The notes under the pieces are model-generated. The model did no database searches, was not told where the DNA came from, and was given only the letters and a program-made list of their open reading frames with translations. Below, one piece after another: positions 51,939 to 60,246 of a stretch of 64,000 nucleotides of DNA. The position numbers and the translations under genes are program-made. Where the stretch lies: assembly GCF_900107795.1 (NCBI RefSeq), contig NZ_FNRL01000004.1, positions 1-64,000 of the forward strand, read 5' to 3'. Position 1 is the first letter of the stretch. Every line of letters starts with the position of its first letter. This DNA is from Chitinophaga terrae (ex Kim and Jung 2007) (lineage in GTDB: Bacteria > Bacteroidota > Bacteroidia > Chitinophagales > Chitinophagaceae).

Positions 51939-51950
51939 GAATATCGATAC

Positions 51951-54497
51951 ATGGATATGGAAAATAAAACACCAGACGAATCTCTGCACAATGTCACCCA
52001 CGTAGGCGGCATGTACGAGAACTGGTTCCTGGATTACGCTTCGTATGTGATCCTGGAACGTGCGGTACCCAGCCTGGAAGATGGGCTAAAACCGGTACAA
52101 CGTCGTATCCTGCATGCTATGAAAGAAATGGACGATGGCCGTTTCAATAAAGTGGCTAACGTCATCGGACAAACGATGCAGTATCACCCGCATGGAGACG
52201 CTTCCATCAGTGATGCCATCGTAAACCTCGGACAAAAAGACCTTTTGATAGAAACCCAGGGTAACTGGGGGGATGTGAGAACAGGCGACGATGCAGCGGC
52301 AGCAAGGTATATTGAAGCCCGCCTTTCCAAATTTGCATTGGAAGTTGGCTTCAACAATAAAACAACCTCCTGGCAACTGAGCTACGACGGCCGTAAACAA
52401 GAGCCGCTCGTTCTGCCAATGAAATTCCCGCTGCTGCTGGCACAGGGAGCAGAGGGAATCGCGGTAGGTCTTTCTACCAAAATATTACCTCATAACTTCA
52501 ATGAATTGATAGACGCTTCTATCAAGTACCTGAAAGGAAGGAAGTTTGAATTGTATCCCGACTTCATTACAGGCGGAATGATAGACGTTGCCAACTACAA
52601 CGATGGCAAAAGAGGCGGAAAAGTAAGGGTAAGGGCGCATATCGAAGAACGAGACAAGAAAACGCTTGTCATCAAAGACGTACCTTTCGGCATTACTACC
52701 ACCCAGCTGATGGAGTCGATCGTTAAAGCCAACGATAACGGCAAGATCAAGATCAAAAAGGTAGTGGATAACACAGCAGCGGAAGTAGAGATCGAAGTGC
52801 AACTGGCCCCGGGCATTTCCCCTGATATTACCATTGACGCCTTATACGCATTTACAGATTGCGAAATCTCCATTTCTCCGAATGCCTGCGTGATCGTAGA
52901 CGATAAACCAAGGTTTATCACGGTTTCTGATCTCCTGAGATCATCTGTCGATTTCACGAAAGAGCTGCTGAAGAAAGAACTGGAGATCAAACTGGCCGAA
53001 CTCCAGGAGAAACTCCACTATACCTCCCTCGAAAAGATCTTCTTCGAGAAAGGCATATACAAGGAGCTGGAACAAAAGCATAAAGACTGGGAAGCAGTGC
53101 TGGTGGCTATCGACAAAGGATTCACCCCTTATAAGAAAAGCCTGAAACGCGAGATCACCAGGGAAGATATCATCAAGCTGACAGAAAAGCCGGTACGTCG
53201 TATCTACCGTTTGGATATCAACGAACTGAACGAACAGATCAAAGGCCTGGAAGCAGATATTAAAGAAGTGAAGAACAACCTCGCTAACCTGGTTGATTTC
53301 ACCATCGCTTACTTTGAAGGGCTGCAGAAGAAATACGGCAAAGGCCGCGAGCGCAGAACAGTGCTGAAAACCTTTGACACCATCCAGGTAGCACAGGTAG
53401 CCATCGCCAACACCAAACTGTATGTAAACAGGGCGGATGGTTTCATCGGTACTTCGCTGAAGAAAGACGAGTTCGTAGCCGACTGTTCAGACCTTGACAA
53501 TATCATTGTTTTCCGCCGCGACGGTAAAATGCTGGTTACCAAGGTAGCAGATAAAACTTTCGTAGGTAAAGACATCATCCATGTGGATGTGTTCAGGAAG
53601 AACGATGAGCGTACTACCTATAACATGATCTATGTGGAAGGTAAAACCGGCGTAAGCTATGCGAAAAGGTTCAATGTTACAGGGGTAACCAGGGATAAGG
53701 AATACGATCTTGCACATAAAGGCGAAAAGAATTCCAAAGTGCATTACTTCAGCGCCAACCCTAACGGGGAAGCGGAAGTGGTAACCATTAAACTCAGCCC
53801 TAACTGCAATGCCCGTAACAAAGAGTTCGATATGTTCTTCGAAACTATCGCCATTAAGGGCCGTAACTCTATGGGTAACGTGGTAACCAAATACCCTATC
53901 AGGAGCGTTAAGTTCAAAGAGAAAGGAGTGTCTACACTGGCAGGGCAAAAGATCTGGTACGATCCTGAAACGGGTCGTCTGAACACCGAAGAAAGAGGCG
54001 TATACATCGGTGCATTTGAAGGCGATGACAAGATCTTTGTTGCTTTCAAGAATGGTACCTACGAGCTTACGAACTACGATCTCACTAACCGCTACGAGTC
54101 TAACGACGTAGTATATATCGAGAAATTCAATCCTGAAAAAATAGTAACAGCCATCTACTTTGATGCGGATAAAAAGCAATACAATGTAAAACGCTTCCGT
54201 ATCGAAACCCAGACGCTGAATAACAAATTCCTCTTCATTAAGGAAGGCGCTAACAATCACCTGGAAATGGTGACCACTCACAGCCAGCCTGTAGTGCTGT
54301 TGAAGACAGGTAAAAAACGCAGTCCTGAAGAGCAGGAGATAGACCTCTCAGAATTTGTGGAAGTAACCGGCTGGAAAGCAGTAGGTACGCGGATCGCAGG
54401 CGAAGACCTGATCAGTGCAGAGCTGCTGTCGGAAGATGAGGACCCGGATCCGAATGAAGACGGCGTGCAACCCGGCGCACAGGGAGAATTATTCTGA
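51951..54497 (+). CDS. parC: DNA topoisomerase IV subunit A
   Basis: 848 residues; the DNA breakage-reunion subunit of a type IIA topoisomerase. Catalytic Tyr120 is in AAAARYIEARLSK. The N-terminal winged-helix contains the quinolone-resistance-determining region (YHPHGDASISDAIV). C-terminal domain (about 500-820) is a beta-pinwheel, and the last residues are acidic. Starts at ATG 51951 or at the second ATG 51957. Paired with parE across two small genes. Terminated by a hairpin shared with the convergent gene. Confidence 0.93.
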   Translation: MDMENKTPDESLHNVTHVGGMYENWFLDYASYVILERAVPSLEDGLKPVQRRILHAMKEMDDGRFNKVANVIGQTMQYHPHGDASISDAIVNLGQKDLLIETQGNWGDVRTGDDAAAARYIEARLSKFALEVGFNNKTTSWQLSYDGRKQEPLVLPMKFPLLLAQGAEGIAVGLSTKILPHNFNELIDASIKYLKGRKFELYPDFITGGMIDVANYNDGKRGGKVRVRAHIEERDKKTLVIKDVPFGITTTQLMESIVKANDNGKIKIKKVVDNTAAEVEIEVQLAPGISPDITIDALYAFTDCEISISPNACVIVDDKPRFITVSDLLRSSVDFTKELLKKELEIKLAELQEKLHYTSLEKIFFEKGIYKELEQKHKDWEAVLVAIDKGFTPYKKSLKREITREDIIKLTEKPVRRIYRLDINELNEQIKGLEADIKEVKNNLANLVDFTIAYFEGLQKKYGKGRERRTVLKTFDTIQVAQVAIANTKLYVNRADGFIGTSLKKDEFVADCSDLDNIIVFRRDGKMLVTKVADKTFVGKDIIHVDVFRKNDERTTYNMIYVEGKTGVSYAKRFNVTGVTRDKEYDLAHKGEKNSKVHYFSANPNGEAEVVTIKLSPNCNARNKEFDMFFETIAIKGRNSMGNVVTKYPIRSVKFKEKGVSTLAGQKIWYDPETGRLNTEERGVYIGAFEGDDKIFVAFKNGTYELTNYDLTNRYESNDVVYIEKFNPEKIVTAIYFDADKKQYNVKRFRIETQTLNNKFLFIKEGANNHLEMVTTHSQPVVLLKTGKKRSPEEQEIDLSEFVEVTGWKAVGTRIAGEDLISAELLSEDEDPDPNEDGVQPGAQGELF

Positions 54498-54520
54498 TGA
54501 TTTCCTTGAATAGGTATAAA

Positions 54521-54550
54521 TGAAAGGTGTCCGTTACGGGCACCTTTCTG
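54521..54550. terminator. Bidirectional terminator between parC and the winged-helix gene
   Basis: GAAAGGTG-T-CC pairs with GG-G-CACCTTTC around GTTAC, with T residues to the right and A residues to the left. Confidence 0.8.
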
Positions 54551-54565
54551 CTTTAAATAATATCA

Positions 54566-54991
54566 CTACACATTTCCACCCAGGTTCACTATCAGCTTCT
54601 CAAGGAACCGGATAGTGTTCAGGTATTCCTCTTCCGTCGTGCCTTTGGTAATGGCGTCGCGGTTGGCTTCCTGCAGGGTGGATATCTGCGCGAAAGCGTC
54701 CTTTCCTTCGGGTGTAAACCAGTATTTCCCTTCTTTTAATACGATCCAGTTCCTGGAAACAAGCTCCTGGAACAGCGATTCGTATTCGCTTTCATTGACA
54801 AAACGATGAACCTGGTGATAAAAGAGATCTTTGCAGATCTTCTCGTGGGTATCAATGTTCTTCATGATCTGCCAGTGATACCTGTTAATGCCAAACGATT
54901 CAAAGGCCTGGTTTACGAATTTGGTTAAGAGGCTGTCCACTTCTCGCAGGTACCAGCCGATGGGCATTTTATCTTTTATAGCGGATGACAT
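54566..54991 (-). CDS. Winged-helix transcriptional regulator, MarR-like
   Basis: 141 residues. Helices and a C-terminal wing (NRYHWQIMKNIDTHEKICKD, IVLKEGKYWFTPEGKDAFAQI) give the MarR pattern, though the sequence is divergent. A TAACTTTG box with a TTG at -33 lies upstream, and inverted AACGAT/ATCGTT repeats flank it, a likely operator for self-regulation. The effector is unknown. No divergent target gene is present in the immediate region, so its regulon is elsewhere or itself. Confidence 0.68.
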   Translation of the reverse strand: MSSAIKDKMPIGWYLREVDSLLTKFVNQAFESFGINRYHWQIMKNIDTHEKICKDLFYHQVHRFVNESEYESLFQELVSRNWIVLKEGKYWFTPEGKDAFAQISTLQEANRDAITKGTTEEEYLNTIRFLEKLIVNLGGNV

Positions 54992-55029
54992 ATACGTTAA
55001 CTTAATTGGGAGTAGTTGACCTGTGTTAA

Positions 55030-55097
55030 GAAAATAAATGAATGTTCGTTCGTTTAACGATGCAAAGTTAACAGAACAATCGTTCTTTCAACAAAAA
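55030..55097 (-). promoter_or_regulatory. Promoter and operator-like repeats for the MarR-like gene
   Basis: On the minus strand the -7 box is TAACTTTG (55063-55070), with TTG about 18 bp upstream. AACGAT and ATCGTT form an inverted repeat around the box (55056-55085), and GTTCGTTCG repeats lie closer to the gene. Possible autorepression site. Confidence 0.5.
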
Positions 55098-55236
55098 AAT
55101 CTTTCTAAACCTAAAAAATAATTTTGACCAGGAAGGTGGTAAACTATGCTGTTTATCAATACCTCTTATTCATCCATTTTATCGAAAAAGGGACCATTCG
55201 CCGCTCCTTAACCTTGGGTCAGCAAACTCCTGTAAA

Positions 55237-56301
55237 CTAATAATGCTCAAATATCTTGTCTATCTGTACAGATGGATCAGAAAAGAACTCCTTCAGGCTG
55301 CACAGTTCCCTGAATTCTCCATGCTCATAGTCAGCAAAGGCCAGGCATTTTTTCCGGGGATACCAAACCAGGAAACCATCGCTTCCATAGTTATCAACTT
55401 CCTTCAACAGGTCTAAAAACTTGTGTTTATTCCAGTTAACTTCTTTTACATCCAGCAGGGAATTGAATTCAATGAATTGCACATATTTGTTGCCTGGCAG
55501 TTCAATCCTGCGTTGATCGCTGCGCAGTATTTTCAGCAGGTCTTCAGGTATCTTGTAGCTTTTCAGGTCCAGGATCCGTTGTTCTTCATTATGCCACCGT
55601 TCAGGTTCCAGGGATCTTATAAAAGCCTTCATCTCCTCATTTTTGTGTTCTACTGCACAGTTATATGGCCGCTCCCCGTACTTATCTTTGATGGTTACAT
55701 CTGCTCCATGCTCTACCAGCCATTTCACTGTGGCCAGGTCGTTGTTTGCGGCGGCAACATGCACCGGGGTAGAGTTATAGGGATATACCATATCCGGTTT
55801 GCAAAAATTCACATCAATACCATAGTCTAAAAATATCTCGATAGCATGGCGTTGCCGGTTCGACACTGCCTGCCTTAACGCTGATCCATCGTTCTTCAGG
55901 TCGTAGCCGTTTTCGAGCAACAGCATGATCACCTCGTACTGGTTACCATACAGGGCGTTGTTCATCGCGGTTTTCCCGATCTTGTGCCGGGCGTTGACAT
56001 TCGCACCTTTTTCGATCAGCAGCTTTACTGTTTTTGCATCGCAGTTGGAGCTGGCCATTAAAATTGCCGGGTTATCTTCCTGGTTCAGTTCTACGTTTTT
56101 GGAGAGAAGCCAGTCGATCACTTTCTTCTTGTTCTCTGAGAGCGCCAGTATAATAGGCGTTTCTGCAACCCGTTCTGTAACCTGGATAGGGGCATTGATA
56201 TCAAGTCCTTTTGCCACTTCCTTTTCCAGCGCTTCTATGTCTTCGTTCATAACAAGCGTAGCGATTTCCGTTAATGTTGCAGTGGGGCCAAATAGTTTCA
56301 T
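55237..56301 (-). CDS. Ankyrin-repeat protein with unclassified C-terminal domain
   Basis: 354 residues, no signal peptide, so cytoplasmic. About five ankyrin repeats occupy residues 10-225 (for example KIGKTAMNNALYGNQYEVIMLLLENG, STPVHVAAANNDLATVKWLVEHGADV). The C-terminal 100 residues (DLLKILRSDQRRIELPGNKYVQ to the end) are not ankyrin. They contain GFLVWYPRKKCLAFADYEHGEF, which resembles SMI1/KNR4-type or immunity-like domains, but this is only pattern similarity. Monocistronic. Confidence 0.78.
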   Translation of the reverse strand: MKLFGPTATLTEIATLVMNEDIEALEKEVAKGLDINAPIQVTERVAETPIILALSENKKKVIDWLLSKNVELNQEDNPAILMASSNCDAKTVKLLIEKGANVNARHKIGKTAMNNALYGNQYEVIMLLLENGYDLKNDGSALRQAVSNRQRHAIEIFLDYGIDVNFCKPDMVYPYNSTPVHVAAANNDLATVKWLVEHGADVTIKDKYGERPYNCAVEHKNEEMKAFIRSLEPERWHNEEQRILDLKSYKIPEDLLKILRSDQRRIELPGNKYVQFIEFNSLLDVKEVNWNKHKFLDLLKEVDNYGSDGFLVWYPRKKCLAFADYEHGEFRELCSLKEFFSDPSVQIDKIFEHY

Positions 56302-56392
56302 GGCGAAATCTTTTTGAATTATTTTGATAGCATTCTATCACCCGAAGATAAGTTTCTCCGGGCATATCTGTATTTAGTATTGATGCGGCTGA

Positions 56393-57376
56393 CTATCGTT
56401 GTTTTTTCGCCGGCTTTTTACCTGGGTTACTGCCTTCTTCGGCCTGGTAGTCGTCCACCGATTTAGGATTGGTCATGCTTTTCTTTTTCTGGATCAGCGG
56501 TTGGGGAACCGGTGCGCCTTTGCCCAAAGGAATGGCGTCGTTAAAGATCTTGTTCACATGCACCCATTTGCCAGCCTGCCATTTATAGCCTTCGTAGTCC
56601 ATGTCGGATACGTAGGTGAACTTCTTCATGGGTTCATTGGTTTCTGAAATAAGATGATCGTAAACGATCATATTCAGTTCCTTGTTGTAGTTCAGCGTTG
56701 CGGTACTCTCTTTTTTGTATTCGATGATAAAGCGGTTCTGAGTGGGTTTGCGTACGCTGTCTTCCACGAAACTGAAGAATGGTCCGCCAAATACCGGCGC
56801 GCCGTTCTTGAAGGTCAGCATTTCCGCTATTTTCTTCTGGCTCCTGGGGTTGTTGGCGTCCCAGCCAAAAAGGGTATAATAGTCCTGGTTGAAATACCGC
56901 TTGTGTATAATATTATAATACAAACAGCCGTACCAGCTCTTGTTATCGGTAACGGTATCGGTGTTGGTCATAAAATCGGAAGCATCGAAGAGGGGAAACA
57001 GTTTCAGCTGGCCGTCGGGCGTTTTCATCTGGATAGCGCCATAGTGCCTGTAAAAACCATTTTCCTTTTCCAGCGCCCAGGTAAATATCCTGAATGCGCT
57101 GTCCTGCGGGTAGAGGATAGAAACCGTTTTCAGGGAATCGAACGGGAAACGGAATGAGTGCTTAACCTTCAACGCCCTTACCAGCAATGGAATAAAATCG
57201 TCTGTCGCCTGTAAACGTCCATCATTGCCTTTACCGCTGAAGATCTCCTGGCTGAGGTATTGCAGGGAGTCCTGCATTTTTCTCAATTGCTTTAAACCAG
57301 CAGCATCCGGCAACTGGGCGAAAGTATAAAGTGAATTAACCAGCAGGAAAAGTGACAGCAATATTCTTTTTACCAT
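56393..57376 (-). CDS. Exported protein of unknown function (327 residues)
   Basis: Signal peptide 1-20 (LLSLFLLVNSLYTFAQ). The mature protein is about 300 residues, mixed alpha/beta, with no motif I recognise. Features seen: an acidic/aromatic middle (VTDNKSWYGCLYYNIIHKRYFNQDYYTLFGWDANNPRSQ) and a lysine-rich C-terminal tail (KKPAKKQR). It lies 26 bp after the GmhB gene in the same direction, and may be the last gene of the heptose operon. Confidence 0.6.
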   Translation of the reverse strand: MVKRILLSLFLLVNSLYTFAQLPDAAGLKQLRKMQDSLQYLSQEIFSGKGNDGRLQATDDFIPLLVRALKVKHSFRFPFDSLKTVSILYPQDSAFRIFTWALEKENGFYRHYGAIQMKTPDGQLKLFPLFDASDFMTNTDTVTDNKSWYGCLYYNIIHKRYFNQDYYTLFGWDANNPRSQKKIAEMLTFKNGAPVFGGPFFSFVEDSVRKPTQNRFIIEYKKESTATLNYNKELNMIVYDHLISETNEPMKKFTYVSDMDYEGYKWQAGKWVHVNKIFNDAIPLGKGAPVPQPLIQKKKSMTNPKSVDDYQAEEGSNPGKKPAKKQR

Positions 57377-57402
57377 AACTATTATACGGTTGCAAAGGTG
57401 AA

Positions 57403-57924
57403 TTATTGTATAGAGCGGGCAAACGCCAAAAGATTATCACATCGCTGATCGATTAAAGGATGCGGAAACGGTGTTTCCGGTCTGGTAGATGGAATGAAAA
57501 CCGTGTGCATGCCCAGGGACTTCCCAAACTGCATATCGCTTATCGTATTGCCAACCATAACCCCCTGGCTGAAATCCAGGTCGGGGAATTCATTTTTTGC
57601 CTGCATAGCCATACCGGTGGCAGGCTTGCGGCAAGGACTGGTATTGTCGACATCCGGGCAGAAATAAATAGCGTCGATCCGGCCCCCGTGGTGCCTGATC
57701 TGTTCCAGCATCTGTTGATGTATTTCGTGCAGGCCTGCTTCAGTGAGCATCCCTTTACCTATACAGCGTTGGTTGGTAACTATAAAGATCTTTTCGAAGC
57801 GCTGCGCCAGTATTGGCATGGCAGAAAGTACTCCCTCGCTGAATCTGAACATATCGGGCCGGAGCACATACCCGTCTTTTATCTCGTCGTTGATCACTCC
57901 ATCCCGGTCAAGGAATAAAATCAT
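57403..57924 (-). CDS. gmhB: D-glycero-D-manno-heptose-1,7-bisphosphate phosphatase (HAD)
   Basis: 173 residues. The HAD nucleophile motif is FLDRDGVIN with Asp6 and Asp8, followed by TNQRCIGKG (motif II) and GDx-like MVGNTISD region (motif III/IV). Four cysteine or histidine residues in the FCPDVDNTSPCRKPATG loop match the zinc-binding loop of GmhB. Removes the 7-phosphate in heptose synthesis. The gene overlaps the HddC gene by 4 bp (ATGA-type coupling). Confidence 0.88.
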   Translation of the reverse strand: MILFLDRDGVINDEIKDGYVLRPDMFRFSEGVLSAMPILAQRFEKIFIVTNQRCIGKGMLTEAGLHEIHQQMLEQIRHHGGRIDAIYFCPDVDNTSPCRKPATGMAMQAKNEFPDLDFSQGVMVGNTISDMQFGKSLGMHTVFIPSTRPETPFPHPLIDQRCDNLLAFARSIQ

Positions 57925-58616
57925 GATGCCAGTACATTTTTAGCTGCTTCGTAATCGGCCGGGATACCTATATCAATGAAATAGGTATCGCTTACATGGC
58001 CATACAGGTCTCCTTTCTCTACTCCCGGTTCCAGCACTTCTTTCTCAAAAGAGAATGCCGGCGGCAGTGGCAGGCTTCTGAGGAAACTTACGCTGGTGAT
58101 GTAAATACCTCCATTGATCAATCCTTCTGAGCAGAATTGTTTTTCCCTGAAAGCGGTGATCTGCTGCCGTTCATTGATCGTGATGCTGCCGTACCTGTCA
58201 AAATTCTGCATAGGTTTTAAAGCCAGCGAGATGACTGCGGGATTATTGCGGTGGAAAGCCCGGAAGAGATCGAATGATACGTCGAAATAGGTATCGCCGT
58301 TCACGATGAACACCTCGTCCTGCTCCAGTAAGGGCAATGCATTGATAATTCCGCCCCCCGTACCCAATGGCGTAGTTTCAACGCTGAAGGATACACGTAA
58401 TGGGAGAGAAGTGCTGTTGCACCAGTCGATCACCTGTTCGGATAAATAGCCGAGCGACAGTACCGCATGGCTTACGCCCTGGCGGTGCAGGTATTGCAAC
58501 AGGTAATATAAAAAAGGTTGATCCCCGATAGGGGCCATGCATTTAGGTTTGTCGGCCACCACGCTCCTGAGGCGCGTGCCCAGGCCACCTGCCAGTACTA
58601 TACATTCCCTGCTCAT
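57921..58616 (-). CDS. hddC: D-glycero-alpha-D-manno-heptose-1-phosphate guanylyltransferase
   Basis: 231 residues with the nucleotidyltransferase motif LAGGLGTRLRSVV (about 8-20), DKPKCMAPIGDQPFL and NGDTYFDV (metal-binding Asp). Such sequences in a heptose operon convert heptose-1-phosphate to GDP-heptose. The gene overlaps both GmhB (4 bp) and GmhA (4 bp), so these three are translationally coupled. Alternative: a mannose-1-phosphate guanylyltransferase, less likely in this context. Confidence 0.85.
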   Translation of the reverse strand: MSRECIVLAGGLGTRLRSVVADKPKCMAPIGDQPFLYYLLQYLHRQGVSHAVLSLGYLSEQVIDWCNSTSLPLRVSFSVETTPLGTGGGIINALPLLEQDEVFIVNGDTYFDVSFDLFRAFHRNNPAVISLALKPMQNFDRYGSITINERQQITAFREKQFCSEGLINGGIYITSVSFLRSLPLPPAFSFEKEVLEPGVEKGDLYGHVSDTYFIDIGIPADYEAAKNVLAS

Positions 58617-59191
58617 GCTCCGAATAAATTATTCTCTACTATCTCGCAAATGATGTGGCCCACAGTGATATGTGATTCCTGTATCCTGGGCGTATCGTCA
58701 GATGGCATATTCAGCAGGTAATCGCACAGGTCTTTCATCTTGCCGCCGGAATGCCCTGTCATGCCTACTACTATCATCCCTTTTTCCTTCGCTGTTTTAA
58801 TGGCTTCCAGGATATTGCCTGAATTGCCGCTGGTAGAAATAGCTACCAGCACATCGCCTGCCTGGCCAATGCCCCTGAGGATGCGGGAATATACCTGGTC
58901 GTAACCATAGTCGTTTCCTACGGCGGTCATATAGGATGTGTTGCAATGCAAGGCTTCCGCATAAAGAGGAAGGCGGTCTTTATAAAACCTGCCGGAGAAT
59001 TCGGCGGCCAGGTGCTGAGCATCGGCAGCGCTGCCGCCATTGCCGCAGAACAGGATCTTATGGCCTGCCTGCAGGCTGCTGGTAATAGCTGCCGCAGTAT
59101 GTTGAATATTGTTCAGTAATTGTTCGTCTTGGGCGATTGCATTCTTAACTGCAATACTTTCCTGGATTTTCTTAGCGATAAACTGGTTCAT
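58613..59191 (-). CDS. gmhA: Sedoheptulose-7-phosphate isomerase, SIS domain
   Basis: 192 residues. SIS-domain motif GNGGSAADAQHLAAEF at 50-65 is the GmhA phospho-sugar site, followed by STSGNSGNILEAI. Converts sedoheptulose 7-phosphate to D-glycero-D-manno-heptose 7-phosphate, the first step of the pathway. It starts 28 bp after the HddA stop and is overlapped by hddC at its end. Confidence 0.9.
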   Translation of the reverse strand: MNQFIAKKIQESIAVKNAIAQDEQLLNNIQHTAAAITSSLQAGHKILFCGNGGSAADAQHLAAEFSGRFYKDRLPLYAEALHCNTSYMTAVGNDYGYDQVYSRILRGIGQAGDVLVAISTSGNSGNILEAIKTAKEKGMIVVGMTGHSGGKMKDLCDYLLNMPSDDTPRIQESHITVGHIICEIVENNLFGA

Positions 59192-59219
59192 TACACTATG
59201 ATTTTGTTGAAGACTGGGC

Positions 59220-60245
59220 TTAAATACTCCACGTTTGAATGCCGTTATTGGTAAAACTATAGCGTTTTACGTCACCGCCAAAATTTTTAAGTACATCTAC
59301 TACGGCAAAGCGGGTGTTTTTAGGACAATAGAATATCATAAAGCCTCCGCCGCCGGCGCCTGAGATCTTTCCGCCTGAGGCCCCTGCTTTCCGGGCCGCT
59401 TCATAGATCTCGTCCAGTTGCGGGTTAGTGATACCTTTGGCCATCTTCTTTTTATATTCAAAACCATAATCAAGGATCTCGCCGATTTTATCGATTGATC
59501 CGCGAAGCAATGCTTCTTTCATCATGACCGCCTGGTCTTTCAGGTGATGCATGGCTTCAATGGAATCGTCTTTTTTATCAGTTACATTCTTTTGTTGTTC
59601 GGAAATAATGCTGGACGACAGGCGGCTGGTAGATGTATAGAATAATACCAGGTTGTTTTCCAGTTCATGCAGGTACACATCTTTGATCCTGAGCGGGTTT
59701 ACGATCACTTTATCGTTCTTGTAGAACTCCATGAAGTTTACCCCGCCAAATGTAGCAGCATACTGATCCTGCTTTCCGCCGGCCTGTTGCAGGTCTTCAC
59801 GTTCGATGGAATAAGCCAGGTGCGCCAGGTCATATTCTCCCAGCGGCAATTTCAGCCACTCTGCAAATGCGCCGAGCACAGCCACCACGAGGGTAGAGGA
59901 GGTGCCCAATCCTGATCCCGCCGGTGCATCCACGAACGTGGTCAGTTTGAAACCATTTGACGGAAACTTGCCATAGTCTTTATATACACGGTTGATCACG
60001 CCTTTGAGCAGATCCAGGTTGCCATCTATCGGTAACGGGTATACGGCATCGTATGTAGCAAACTCCCTGCGGTCTGCACATTCAAATATCACCTGCCCGT
60101 TGTCGAGAGGTTCGATGGCTGCACGCGCATACAAAGAGACAGTGGCATTGAGTATAGCCCCACCATACAAATCAGAATAAGGACTTACATCCGTTCCTCC
60201 TCCTGCTAATCCAATACGCAATGGTGCTTTACTTCTATAGATCAT
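59220..60245 (-). CDS. hddA: D-glycero-alpha-D-manno-heptose-7-phosphate kinase (GHMP family)
   Basis: 341 residues. GHMP kinase: opening RSKAPLRIGLAGGGTDVSPY, the P-loop-like PAGSGLGTSST at 108-118, and the C-terminal GGKISGAGGGGFMIFYC. In a cluster with gmhA and a guanylyltransferase this makes the alpha-anomeric 1,7-bisphosphate on the GDP-heptose route. It starts 1 bp after the glycosyltransferase stop. Alternative names (galactokinase-like, fucokinase-like) do not fit the context. Confidence 0.87.
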   Translation of the reverse strand: MIYRSKAPLRIGLAGGGTDVSPYSDLYGGAILNATVSLYARAAIEPLDNGQVIFECADRREFATYDAVYPLPIDGNLDLLKGVINRVYKDYGKFPSNGFKLTTFVDAPAGSGLGTSSTLVVAVLGAFAEWLKLPLGEYDLAHLAYSIEREDLQQAGGKQDQYAATFGGVNFMEFYKNDKVIVNPLRIKDVYLHELENNLVLFYTSTSRLSSSIISEQQKNVTDKKDDSIEAMHHLKDQAVMMKEALLRGSIDKIGEILDYGFEYKKKMAKGITNPQLDEIYEAARKAGASGGKISGAGGGGFMIFYCPKNTRFAVVDVLKNFGGDVKRYSFTNNGIQTWSI

Positions 60246-60246
60246 T

